From Liolophura sinensis (Eukaryota > Mollusca > Polyplacophora > Chitonida > Chitonidae), in assembly GCF_032854445.1 (NCBI RefSeq), contig NW_027018078.1:1-64000 (forward strand): DNA of 64,000 nucleotides, given 5' to 3'. The notes under the pieces were generated by a model that did not search any database, was not told where the DNA came from, and saw only the letters and a program-made list of their open reading frames with translations. Below are positions 1 to 10,980 of this stretch, in pieces. Position 1 is the stretch's first letter. Each line of letters starts with the position of its first letter. A program made the position numbers and the translations under genes.

Positions 1-543
1 CTGTACAATCGCGACTGGTCATTACTATATTCAACTTTTGACTATAAGGTTATGTGCCCTTCGGTAGCCCAGAATACGTCAAATCTTGGGCTAAGCCCAT
101 TTAACTCACCCAGCAATTGTCTTACTTGTAAGTCCAAGACAATCTCAATGTCTTTATCTACGTGTAGAAAAACCACAGCTTTTGTACATAAAAATCACAA
201 GGTACTTGATACAGTCTGCTGTAAAAAGTACAACTTAACACTGACCCACTTCAGTAAGGTGCCAAAAGATGCGGAATTGGGCCAGGCATCGGCAGCTGTT
301 AAAAAATTGCAAATATCACTGGTTTCCATGGAGTAAGAGCCGTTACTGGGCACGTGATTATGACATCAATGATCATTGAATTGTCGCTACAGCCAAAAGT
401 ATTGGTCAGAGAGCAACGCGGTTTGCACCATTCGATTTCTCGTCACAAAATACGTCGGATTAGTCTCTTACCAGCAGCACTGGAGCATTTTTTCCACTTT
501 TGCATTTTTGCCTGGTCTTTTTGTTAATTGAAATCGGCTACAC

Positions 544-556
544 TGTACTCTGTACA
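544..556 (+). repeat. Inverted repeat TGTAC-TCT-GTACA
   Basis: Five-base arms with a 3-nt centre lie across the chosen unit boundary. The alternative haplotype TGTAC-TAT-GTACC keeps four of five pairs and is linked to CAATTTTTCGAATTTTG about 65 bp upstream (e.g. 3779-3852). The linkage is seen in many units (m8, m11, m33, m44, m46, m52, m63, m85, m93, m102, m105, m108) but not all: m12 and m97 have only the downstream part and m81 only the upstream part. Confidence 0.6.
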
Positions 557-684
557 ATCGCGACTGGTCATTACTATATTCAACTTTTGACTATAAGTTA
601 TGTGCCCTTCGGTAGCCCAGAAGACGTCAAATCTTTAGGCTAAGCCCATTTAACTCACCCAGCAATTGTCTTACTTCTAAGTGC

Positions 685-703
685 AAGACAATCTCAATGT
701 CTT
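685..703 (+). repeat. Short inverted repeat AAGACA-7 nt-TGTCTT
   Basis: Six-base arms are separated by ATCTCAA. The element is present in nearly every unit and is one of the least variable parts of the monomer, while the bases just before it vary (AAGTCC, AAGTGC, AAGTCG). It could form a small hairpin or bind a dimer; no function is shown by the sequence. Confidence 0.6.
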
Positions 704-782
704 TATCTACGTGTAGAAAAACCACACCATTTGTACGTGAAAAACACAAGGTACTTGATACAGTCTGCTGTAAACAGTACAA

Positions 783-808
783 CTGAACACTGACCCACTT
801 CAGTAAGG
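783..808 (+). repeat. Hypervariable 26-bp cassette, three main alleles
   Basis: After CAACT the units carry one of three sequences: GAACACTGACCCACTTCAGTAAGG (here, allele B), GACAACAGACCCACATGAATAAGG (allele A, e.g. 1879) or AAACACTGACCCACATTTATAAGG (allele C, e.g. 2430). All are the same length, and the flanks are conserved. Hybrids exist: m104 (about 56711) has an A-type left half and a C-type right half, m41 and m50 have B-left and C-right, and m116 reads CACACTTATAAGG. m86 and m95 share a fourth form. The allele string along the array is a useful fingerprint of unit order. Confidence 0.9.
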
Positions 809-899
809 TGCCAAAAGATGCGGAATTGAGCCAGGCATCGGCAGCTGTTAAAAAATTGCAAATATCCCTGGTTTCCATGGAGTAAGAGCCGTTGCTGGG

Positions 900-928
900 C
901 ACGTGATTATGACATCAATGATCATTGA
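900..928 (+). promoter_or_regulatory. E-box plus 14-bp palindrome module
   Basis: CACGTG (900-905) is followed 9 bp later by the perfect palindrome TCAATGATCATTGA (915-928). The pair sits at the same place in nearly all units. CACGTG is the canonical binding site of bHLH proteins (USF/MYC/MAX type; Cbf1 at yeast centromeres). That a protein binds here is inference. In units with ATCATTCAATTG the palindrome is shortened to AATGATCATT. E-box losses are seen at the three 20-bp deletions, and as CACGTA (9684, 13487, 61776), CAAGTG (49146) and TACGTG (about 55730, 57378). Confidence 0.45.
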
Positions 929-951
929 ATTGTCGCTACAGCCAAAAGTAT

Positions 952-1042
952 TGGTCGGAGAGCAACGCGGTTTGCACCATTCGATTTCTCGTCACAAAAT
1001 ACGTCGGATTAGCCTCTTACCAGCAGCACTGGAACATTTTTT
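952..1042 (+). other. Weak Pol III-like A/B box arrangement with T-run
   Basis: TGGTCGGAGAG (952-962) fits the tRNA A-box consensus TRGYNNARNNG with one mismatch. ATTCGATTTC (979-988) partly resembles a B box (GWTCRANNC, two mismatches). A run of six T lies at 1037-1042. Order and spacing are as in a tRNA-derived promoter, but the match is poor and no cloverleaf is evident. It could be chance. It is recorded because it recurs in almost every unit. Confidence 0.12.
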
Positions 1043-1184
1043 CCACTTTTGCATTTTTACTTGGTCTTTTTGTTAATTGAAATCGGCTACACTGTACTCT
1101 GTACAATCGCTACTGGTCATTACTATATTCAACTTTTGACTATAAGTTATGTGCCCTTCGGTAGCCCAGAAGACGACAAATCTT

Positions 1185-1197
1185 TGGGCTAAGCCCA
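1185..1197 (+). repeat. Inverted repeat TGGGCT-A-AGCCCA
   Basis: Six-base arms around a single A form a near-palindrome in the CTAAG subtype. In the CCAAG subtype it becomes TGGGC-CAA-GCCCA with five-base arms, so both common variants keep the symmetry. The T/C change also decides whether the sense frame here is closed by TAA or stays open. Confidence 0.6.
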
Positions 1198-4100
1198 TTT
1201 AACTCACCCAGCAATTGCCTTACTTCTAAGTGCAAGACAGTCTCAATGTCTTTATCTACGTGTAGAAAAACCACACCATTTGTACATGAAAAACACAAGG
1301 TACTTGATACAGTCTGCTGCAAAGAGTACAACTGACAACAGACCCACATAAATAAGGTGCCAAAAGATGCGGAATTGGGCCAGGCATCGGCAGCTGTTGA
1401 AAAATTGCAAATTTTCCTGGTTTCCATGGAGTAAGAGCCGTTGCTGGGCACGTGATCATGACATCAATGATCATTCAATTGTCGCTACAGCCAAAAGTAT
1501 TGGTCGGAGAGCAACGCGGATTGCACCATTCGATTTCTCGTCACAAAATACGTCGGATTAGTTTCTTACTAGTAGCACTGGCACAGTTTTTCCACTTTTG
1601 CATTTTTGCCTGGTGTTTTTGTTAATTGAAACCGGCTACACTGTACTCTGTACAATCGCGACTGGTCATTACTATATTCAACTTTTGACTATAAGTTATG
1701 TGCCCTTCGGTAGCCCAGAAGACCTGAAATCTTTGGGCCAAGCCCATTTAACTCACCCAGCAATTGTCTTATTTCTAAGTCCAAGACAATCTCAATGTCT
1801 TTATCTACGTGTAGAAAAACCACAGCTTTTGTACATAAAAATCACAAGGTACTTGATACAGTCTGCTGTAAAAAGTACAACTGACAACAGACCCACATGA
1901 ATAAGGTGCCAAAAGATGCGGAATTTAGCCAGGCATCGGCAGCTGTTGAAAAATTGCAAATTTTCCTGGTTTCCATGGAGTAAGAGACGTTGCTGGGCAC
2001 GTGATTATGACATAAATGATCATTGAATTGTCACTACAGCCAAAAGTATTGGTCGGAGAGCAACGCGGTTTGCACCATTCAATTTCTCGTCACAAAATAC
2101 GTCGGATTAGCCTCTTACCAGCAGCACTGGAACATTTTTTCCACTTTTGCATTTTTTTCTGGTCTTTTTGTTAATTGAAATCGGCTACACTGTACTCTGT
2201 ACAATCGCGACTGGTCATTACTATATTCAACTTTTGACTATAAGTTATGTGCCCTTCGGTAGCCCAGAAGACGTCAAATCTTTGAGCGAAGCCCATTTAA
2301 CTCACCCAGCAATTGTCTTACTTCTAAGTCCAAGACAATCTCAATGTCTTTATCTACGTGTAGAAAAACCACACCATTTGTACATAAAAAACACAAGGTA
2401 CTTGATACAGTCTGCTGTAAAAAGTACAACTAAACACTGACCCACATTTATAAGGTGCCAAAAGATGCGGAATTGGGCCAGGCATCGGCAGCTGTTAAAA
2501 AATGCAAATATCCCTGGTTTCCATGGAGTAAGAGCCGTTACTGGGCACGTGATTATGACATCAATGATCATTGAATTGTCGCTACAGCCAAAAGTATTGG
2601 TCGGAGAGCCACGCGGTTTGCACCATTCGATTTCTCGTCACAAAATACGTCGGATTAGCCTCTTACCAGTAGCACTGGAACAGTTTTTCCACTTTTGCAT
2701 TTTTACCTGGTCTTTTTGTTAATTGAAATCGGCTACACTGTACTCTGTACAATCGCGACTGGTCATTACTATATTCAACTTTTGACTATAAGTTATGTGC
2801 CCTTCGGTAGCCCAGAAGACCTGAAATCTTTGGGCCAAGCCCATTTAACTCACCCAGCAATTGTGTTACTTCTAAGTCCAAGACAATCTCAATGTCTTTA
2901 TCTACGTGTAGAAAAACCACACCTTTTGTACATAAAAATCACAAGGTACTTGATACAGTCTGCTGTAAAACGTACAACTGACAACAGACCCACATGAATA
3001 AGGTGCCAAAAGATGCGGAATTGGGCCAGGCATCGGCAGCTGTTAAAAAATTGCAAATTTCCCTGGTTTTCATGGAGTAAGAGCCGTTGCTGGGCACGTG
3101 ATTATGACATCAATGATCATTCAATTGTCACTACAGCCAAAAGTATTGGTCGGAGAGCAACGCGGTTTGCACCATTCGATTTCTCGTCACAAAATACGTC
3201 GGATTAGCCTCTTACCAGCAGCACTGGAACAGTTTTTCCACTTTTGCATTTTTGCCTGGTCTTTTTGTTAATTGAAATCGGCTACACTGTACTCTGTACA
3301 ATCGCGACTGGTCATTACTATATTCAACTTTTGACTATAAGTTATGTGCCCTTCGGTAGCCCAGAAGACCTCAAAATCTTTGGGCTAAGCCCATTTAACT
3401 CACCCAGCAATTCTGTTACTTCTAAGTCCAAGACAATCTCAATGTCTTTATCTACGTGTAGAAAAACCACACCTTTTGTACATAAAAATCACAAGGTACT
3501 TGATACAGTCTGCTGTAAAAAGTACAACTGACAACAGACCCACATGAATAAGGTGCCAAAAGATGCGGAATTGGGCCAGGCATCGGCAGCTGTTAAAAAA
3601 TTGCAAATATCCCTGGTTTCCATGGAGTAAGAGCCGTTGCTGGGCACGTGATTATGACATAAATGATCATTCAATTGTCACTACAGCCAAACGTATTGGT
3701 CGGAGAGCAACGCGGTTTGTACCATTCGATTTGTCGTCACAAAATACGTCGGATTAACCTCTTTCCAGCAGCACTGGAACAATTTTTCGAATTTTGCATT
3801 TTTGCCTGGTCTTTTTGTTAATTGAAATCGGCTACACTGTACTATGTACCATCGCGACTGGTCATTACTATATTCAACTTTTGACTATAAGTTATGTGCC
3901 CTTCGGTAGCCCAGAAGACGTCAAATCTTTGGGCCAAGCCCATTTAACTCACCCAGCAATTGTCTTATTTCTAAGTGCAAGACAATCTCAATGTCTTTAT
4001 CTACGTGTAGAAAAACCAGACCATTTGTACATAAAAAACACAAGGTACTTGATACAGTCTGCTGTAAAAAGTAGAACTAAACACTGACCCACATTTATAA

Positions 4101-4393
4101 GGTGCCAAAAGATGCGGAATTGGGCCAGGCATCGGCAGCTGTTAAAAAATTGCAAATATCACTGGTTTCCATGGAGTAAGAGCCGTTACTGGGCACGTGA
4201 TTATGACATCAATGATCATTGAATTGTCGCTATAGCCAAAAGGTATTGGTCGGAGAGCCACGCGGTTGCACCATTCGATTTCTCGTTCACAAAATACGTC
4301 GGATTAGCCTGTTACTAGTAGCACTGGAACAGTTTTTCCACTTTTGCATTTTTACCTGGTCTTTTTGTTAATTGAAATCGGCTACACTGTACT

Positions 4394-7300
4394 CTGTACA
4401 ATCGCGACTGTCATTACTATATTCAACTTTTGACTATAAGTTATGTGCCCTTCGGTAGCCCAGAAGACCTGAAATCTTTGGTCAAGCCCATTTAACTTAC
4501 CCAGCAATTGTCTTACTTCTAAGTCCCAAGACAATCTCAATGTCTTTATCTACGTGTAGAAAAACCACACCATTTGTACGTGAAAAACACAAGGTACTTG
4601 ATACAGTCTGCTGTAAAAAGTACAACTAAACACTGACCCACATTTATAAGGTGCCAAAAGATGCGGAATTGGGCCAGGCATCGGCAGCTGTTAAAAAATT
4701 GCAAATATCCCTGGTTTCCATGGAGTAAGAGCCGTTGCTGGGCACGTGATTATGACATCAATGATCATTGAATTGTCGCTACAGCCAAAAGTATTGGTCG
4801 GAGAGCAACGCGGTTTGCACCATTCGATTTCTCGTCACAAAATACGTCGGATTAGCCTCTTACCAGCAGCACTGGAACAGTTTTTCCACTTTTGCATTTT
4901 TGCCTGGTCTTTTTGTTAATTGAAATCGGCTACACTGTACTCTGTACAATCGCGACTGGTCATTACTATATTCAACTTTTGACTATAAGTTATGTGCCCT
5001 TCGGTAGCCCAGAAGACGTCAACTCTTTGGGCTAAGCCCATTTTACTCTCCCAGCAATTGCCTTACTTCTAAGTCGAAGACAATCTCAATGTCTTTATCT
5101 ACGTGTAGAAAAACCACACCATTTGTACGTGAAAAACACAAGGTACTTGATACAGTCTGCTGTAAAAAGTACAACTGAACACTGACCCACTTCAGTAAGG
5201 TGCCAAAAAATGCGGAATCAAGCCAGGCATCGGCAGCTGTTGAAAAATTGCAAATTTCCCTGGTTTCCATGGAGTAAGAGCCTTTGCTGGGCACGTGATT
5301 ATGACATCAATGATCATTCAATAGTCACTACAGCCAAAAGTATTGATCAGAGAGCAACGCGGTTTGTACCATTCGATTTGTCGTCACAAAATACGTCGGA
5401 TTAGCCTCTTACCAGCAGCACTGGAACAATTTTTCGAATTTTGCATTTTTGCCTGGTCTTTTTGTTAATTGAAATCGGCTACACTCTACTATGTACCATC
5501 GCGACTGGTCATTACTATATTCAACTTTTGACTATAAGTTATGTGCCCTTCGGTAGCCCAGAAGACCTGAAATCTTTGGGCTAAGCCCATTTAACTCACC
5601 CAGCAATTGCCTTACTTTTAGGTGGAAGACAATCTCAGTGTCTTTATCTACGTGTAGAAAAACCACACCATTTGTAGGTGAAAAACACAAGGTACTTGAT
5701 ACAGTCTGCTGTAAAAAGTACAACTGAACACTGACCCACTTCAGTAAGGTGCCAAAAGATGCGGAATCAAGCCAGGCATCGGCAGCTGTTAAAAAATTGC
5801 AAATTTCCCTGGTTTCCATGGAGTAAGAGCCGTTGCTGGGCACGTGATTATGACATCAATGATCATTGAATTGTCGCTACAGCCAAAAGTATTGGTCAGA
5901 GAGCAACGCGGTTTGCACCATTCGATTTCTCGTCACAAAATACGTCGGATTAGCCTCTTACCAGCAGCACTGGATCATTTTTTCCACTTTTGCATTTTTG
6001 CCTGGTCTTTTTGTTAATTGAAATCGGCTACACTGTACTATGTACCATCGCGACTGGTCATTACTATATTCAACTTTTGACTATAAGTTATGTGCCCTTC
6101 GGTAGCCCAGAAGACGACAAATCTTTGGGCTAAGCCCATTTAACTCACCCAGCAATTGCCTTACTTCTAAGTGCAAGACAATCTCAATGTCTTTATCTAC
6201 GTGTAGAAAAACCACACCATTTGTACCTAAAAATCACAAGGTACTTGATGCAGTCTGCTGTAAAAAGTACAACTGACAACAGACCCACATGAATAAGGTG
6301 CCAAAAGATGCGGAATTGAGCCAGGTATCGGCAGCTGTTGAAAAATTGCAAATTTCCCTGGTTTCCATGGAGTAAGAGCCGTTACTGGGCACGTGATTAT
6401 GACATCAATGATCATTGAATTGTCACTACAGCCAAAAGTATTGGTCAGAGAGCAACGCGGTTTGTACCATTCGATTTCTCGCCACAAAATACGTAGGGTT
6501 AGCCTCTTAATAGTAGCACTGGAACAGTTTTTCCAATTTTGCATTTTTACCTGGTCTTTTTGTTAATTGAAAACTGCTACACTGTACTCTGTACAATCGC
6601 GACTGGTCATTACTATATTCAACTTTTGACTATAAGTTATGTGCCCTTCGGTAGCCCAGAAGACGTCAAATCTTTGGGCTAAGCCCATTTAACTCACCCA
6701 GCAATTGTCTTACTTCTAAGTCCAAGACAATCTCAATGTCTTTATATACGTGTAGAAAAACCACACCACTTGTAAATAAAAATCACAAGGTACTTGATAC
6801 AGTCTGCTGTAAAAAGTACAACTGAACACTGACCCACTTCAGTAAGGTGCCAAAAGATGCAGAATTGAGCCAGGCATCGGCAGCTGTTGATAAATTGCAC
6901 ATTTCCCTGGTTTCCATGGAGTAAGAGCCGTTGCTGGGCACGTGATCATGACATCAATGATCATTCAATTGTCGCTACAGCCAAAAGTATTGGTCGGAGA
7001 GCAACGCGGATTGCACCATTCGATTTCTCGTCACAAAATACGTCGGATTAGCCTCTTACTAGTAGCACTGGAACAGTTTTTCCACTTTTGCATTTTGACC
7101 TGGTCTTTTTTTTAATTAAAACCGGCTACATTGTACTCTGTACAATCGCGACTGGTCATTACTATATTCAACTTTTGACTATAAGTTATGTGCCCTTCGG
7201 TAGCCCAGAAGACCTGAAATCTTTGGGCCAAGCCCATTTAACTCACCCAGCAATTGTCTTATTTCTAAGTCCAAGACAATCTCAATGTCTTTATCTACGT

Positions 7301-8784
7301 GTAGAAAAACCACACCATTTGTACGTGAAAAACACAAGGTACTTGATACAGTCTGCTGTAAAAAGTACAACTAAACACTGACCCACATTTATAAGGTGCC
7401 AAAAGATGCGGAATTGGGCCAGGCATCGGCAGCTGTTAAAAAATTGCAAATATCCCTGGTTTCCATGGAGTTAGAGCCGTTACTGGGCACGTGATTATGA
7501 CATTAATGATCATTGAATTGTCGCTACAGCCAAAAGTATTGGTCAGAGAGCAACACGCTTTGTACCATTCGATTTCTGGCCACAAAATACGTCGGATTAG
7601 CCTCTTAATAGTAGCACTGGAACAGTTTTTCCACTTTTGCATTTTTACCTGGTCTTTTTGTTAATTGAAAACGGCTACACTGTACTCTGTACAATCGCGA
7701 CTGGTCATTACTATATTCAACTTTTGACTATAAGTTATGTGCCCTTCGGTAGCCCAGAAGACGTCAAATCTTTGGGCTAAGCCCATTTAACTCACCCAGC
7801 AATTGTCTTACTTCTAAGTCCAAGACAATCTCAATGTCTTTATCTACGTGTAGAAAAACCACACCTTTTGTAAATAAAAAACACAAGGTACTTGATACAG
7901 TCTGCTGTAAAAAGTACAACTGAACACTGACCCACTTCAGTAAGGTGCCAAAAGATGCAGAATTGAGCCAGGCATCGGCAGCTGTTGAAAAATTGCAAAT
8001 TTCCCTGGTTTCCATGGAGTAAGAGCCGTTGCTGGGCACGTGATTATGACATCAATGATCATTGAATTGTCGCCACAGCCAAAAGTATTGGTCGGAGAGC
8101 AACGCGGATTGCACCATTCGATTTCTCGTCACAAAATACGTCGGATTAGCCTCTTACTAGTAGCACTGGAACAGTTTTTCCACTTTTGCATTTTTGCCTG
8201 GTCTTTTTGTTAATTGAAACCGGCTACACTGTACTCTGTACAATCGCGACTGGTCATTACTATATTCAACTTTTGACTATAAGTTATGTGCCCTTCGGTA
8301 GCCCAGAAGACCTGAAATCTTTGGGCCAAGCCCATTTAACTCACCCAGCAATTGTCTTATTTCTAAGTCCAAGACAATCTCAATGTCTTTATCTACGTGT
8401 AGAAAAACCACACCATTTGTACGTGAAAAACACAAGGTACTTGATACAGTCTGCTGTAAAAAGTACAACTAAACACTGACCCACATTTATAAGGTGCCAA
8501 AAGATGCGGAATTGGGCCAGGCATCGGCAGCTGTTAAAAAATTGCAAATATCCCTGGTTTCCATGGAGTTAGAGCCGTTACTGGGCACGTGATTATGACA
8601 TCAATGATCATTGAATTGTCGCTACAGCCAAAAGTATTGGTCGGAGAGCAACGCGGTTTGCACCATTCGATTTCTCGTCACAAAATACGTCGGATTAGTC
8701 TCTTACCAGCAGCACTGGAACAGTTTTTCCACTTTTGCATTTTTGCCTGGTGTTTTTGTTAATTTAAACCCGCTACACTGTACT
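4394..8784 (+). repeat. Units m9-m16: weakly dimeric satellite tract
   Basis: Unit starts are 4394, 4942, 5491, 6040, 6589, 7138, 7687 and 8236. From m13 the units alternate: m13 and m15 carry the CTTCAGTAAGG cassette, m14 and m16 the ATTTATAAGG cassette with GAGTTAGAGCC, giving a 1098-bp dimer period that continues into m17-m18. m11 and m12 begin with the linked variant CTATGTACCATCGCG in place of CTCTGTACAATCGCG. m9 has several single-base indels (GACTGTCATT, AAAAGGTATT, GCGGTTGCACC, CTCGTTCAC). There is no gene or insertion in this tract. Confidence 0.9.
8186..8479 (+). other. Recurring 97-codon open frame without ATG, probably non-coding
   Basis: An open sense frame of this length appears in many units whenever the CCAAG variant replaces CTAAG. 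It would give a hydrophobic N-terminal half (residues about 3-38, rich in Leu, Ile, Val, Phe and Tyr) and a basic C-terminal half. The first codon is TTG and the frame contains no ATG. It is broken by TAA in all CTAAG units, and single-base indels shift it freely. I recognise no domain. It is most simply a chance frame made repetitive by the satellite. Confidence 0.15.
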
Positions 8785-9052
8785 CTGTACAATCGCGACT
8801 GGTCATTACTATATTCAACTTTTGACTATAAGTTATGTGCCCTTCGGTAGCCCAGAAGGCGTCAAATCTTTGGGCTAAGCCCATTTAACTCATCCAGCAA
8901 TTGTCTTACTTCTAAGTCCAAGACAGCCTCAATGTCTTTATCTACGTGTAGAAAAACCAGACCATTTGTACATAAAAAACACAAGGTACTTGATACAGTC
9001 TGCTGTAAAAAGTACAACTAAACACTGACCCACATTTATAAGGTGCCAAAAG

Positions 9053-9247
9053 ATGCGGAATTGGGCCAGGCATCGGCAGCTGTTAAAAAATTGCAAATTT
9101 CCCTGGTTTCCATGGAGTAAGAGCCGTTGCTACGCACGTGATTATGACATAAATGATCATTCAATTGTCGCTACAGCCAAAAGTATTGGTCGGAGAGCAA
9201 CGCGGATTGCACCATTTAAATTCTCGTCACAAAATACGTCGGATTAG
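9053..9247 (+). other. Recurring 64-codon ATG frame, probably non-coding
   Basis: This frame starts at the ATG in AAAAGATGCGG and ends at the TAG of GTCGGATTAGCC. It is open only in units with AATTGGGCC or AATTTAGCC; the common AATTGAGCC gives TGA at codon 4. It would encode a basic peptide rich in Trp, Arg, Lys and Ser with no domain I recognise. The mixture of open and closed copies among close neighbours shows no constraint on coding. Confidence 0.15.
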
Positions 9248-10980
9248 CCTCTTACTAGTTGCACTGGAACATTTTTTCCACTTTTGCATTTTTGCCTGGT
9301 CTTTTTGTTAATTGAAACCGGCTACACTGTACTCTGTACAATCGCGACTGGTCATTACTATATTCAACTTTTGACTATAAGTTATGTGCCCTTCAGTAGC
9401 CCAGAAGACCTGAAATCTTTGGGCCAAGCCCATTTAACTCAACCAGCAATTGTCTTATTTCTAAGTCCAAGACAATCTCAATGTCTTTATCTACGTGTAG
9501 AAAAACCACACCATTTGTACGTGAAAAACACAAGGTACTTGATACAGTCTGCTGTAAAAAGTACAACTAAACACTGACCCACATTTATAAGGTGCCAAAA
9601 GATGCGGAATTGGGCCAGGCATCGGCAGCTGTTAAAAAATTGCAAATATCCCTGGTTTCCATGGAGTTAGAGCCGTTACTGGGCACGTAATTATGACATT
9701 AATGATCATTCAATTGTCGCTACAGCCAAAAGTATTGGTCAGAGAGCAACGCGCTTTGTACCATTCGATTTCTGGCCACAAAATACGTCGGATTAGCCTC
9801 TTAATAGTAGCACTGGAACAGTTTTTCCAATTTTGCATTTTTACCTGGTGTTTTTGTTACTTGAAATCGGCTACACTGTACTCTGTACAATCGCGACTGG
9901 TCATTACTATATTCAACTTTTGACTATAAGTTATGTGCCCTTCGGTAGCCCAGAATACGTCAAATCTTTGGGCTAAGCCCATTTAACTCACCCAGCAATT
10001 GTCTTACTTGTAAGTCCAAGACAATCTCAATGTCTTTATCTACGTGTAGAAAAACCACAGCTTTTGTACATAAAAATCACAAGGTACTTGATACAGTCTG
10101 CTGTAAAAAGTACAACTTAACACTGACCCACTTCAGTAAGGTGCCAAAAGATGCGGAATTGGGCCAGGCATCGGCAGCTGTTAAAAAATTGCAAATATCA
10201 CTGGTTTCCATGGAGTAAGAGCCGTTACTGGGCACGTGATTATGACATCAATGATCATTGAATTGTCGCTACAGCCAAAAGTATTGGTCAGAGAGCAACG
10301 CGGTTTGCACCATTCGATTTCTCGTCACAAAATACGTCGGATTAGTCTCTTACCAGCAGCACTGGAGCATTTTTTCCACTTTTGCATTTTTGCCTGGTCT
10401 TTTTGTTAATTGAAATCGGCTACACTGTACTCTGTACAATCGCGACTGGTCATTACTATATTCAACTTTTGACTATAAGTTATGTGCCCTTCGGTAGCCC
10501 AGAAGACGTCAAATCTTTAGGCTAAGCCCATTTAACTCACCCAGCAATTGTCTTACTTCTAAGTGCAAGACAATCTCAATGTCTTTATCTACGTGTAGAA
10601 AAACCACACCATTTGTACGTGAAAAACACAAGGTACTTGATACAGTCTGCTGTAAACAGTACAACTGAACACTGACGCACTTCAGTAAGGTGCCAAAAGA
10701 TGCGGAATTGAGCCAGGCATCGGCAGCTGTTAAAAAATTGCAAATATCCCTGGTTTCCATGGAGTAAGAGCCGTTGCTGGGCACGTGATTATGACATCAA
10801 TGATCATTGAATTGTCGCTACAGCCAAAAGTATTGGTCGGAGAGCAACGCGGTTTGCACCATTCGATTTCTCGTCACAAAATACGTCGGATTAGCCTCTT
10901 ACCAGCAGCACTGGAACATTTTTTCCACTTTTGCATTTTTACTTGGTCTTTTTGTTAATTGAAATCGGCTACACTGTACT

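Larger units (their letters stand above)
550..1098 (+). repeat. Representative 549-bp satellite unit (m2)
   Basis: Reference unit for the offsets used in this annotation. In order it holds: the conserved core GACTGGTCATTACTATATTC (offset about 13); the CCCTTCGGTAGCCC block (offset about 56); a GGCTAAGCC or GGCCAAGCC variable site (offset about 90); the inverted repeat AAGACA-7 nt-TGTCTT (685-703); the variable cassette after CAACT (783-808); TCCATGGA (874-881); the E-box CACGTG (900-905); the palindrome TCAATGATCATTGA (915-928); a GGTCGGAGAGCAACGCGG block (953-970); and a T-rich tail of three or four runs of four to six T (about 1037-1072). A hand count gives 229 G+C of 549 and 19 CpG. Confidence 0.95.
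1..4393 (+). repeat. Units m1-m8: first copy of an eight-unit block
   Basis: Unit starts are 1, 550, 1099, 1648, 2197, 2745, 3294 and 3844. Bases 1 to about 4232 match 13686 to about 17897 in the same order. Private variants shared by the two copies prove common descent: the one-base loss in TTAAAAAATGCAAAT (about 2505 and 16171), GTAAAACGTAC (about 2966 and 16631), GGTTTTCATGG (about 3066 and 16732), GCCAAACGTATTGG (about 3686 and 17352), GGATTAACCTCTTTCC (about 3751 and 17417) and AAGTAGAACTAAAC (about 4067 and 17732). The match stops near 4232, where this copy has a T in GCTATAGCC and an extra G in AAAAGGTATTGG. This copy also has one extra A near 3373. m1-m3 recur a third time at 9883-11509. 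Confidence 0.93.

Noticed and set aside
601-1000. CENP-B box
   Set aside because: TTCG occurs twice in the unit (CCCTTCGGTAG and CCATTCGATTTC), but neither continues with the A and CGGG required by NTTCGNNNNANNCGGGN, on either strand.
952-1042. A true tRNA gene in each unit
   Set aside because: No acceptor stem, anticodon arm or complete B box can be formed from the sequence; only a loose order of motifs is present.
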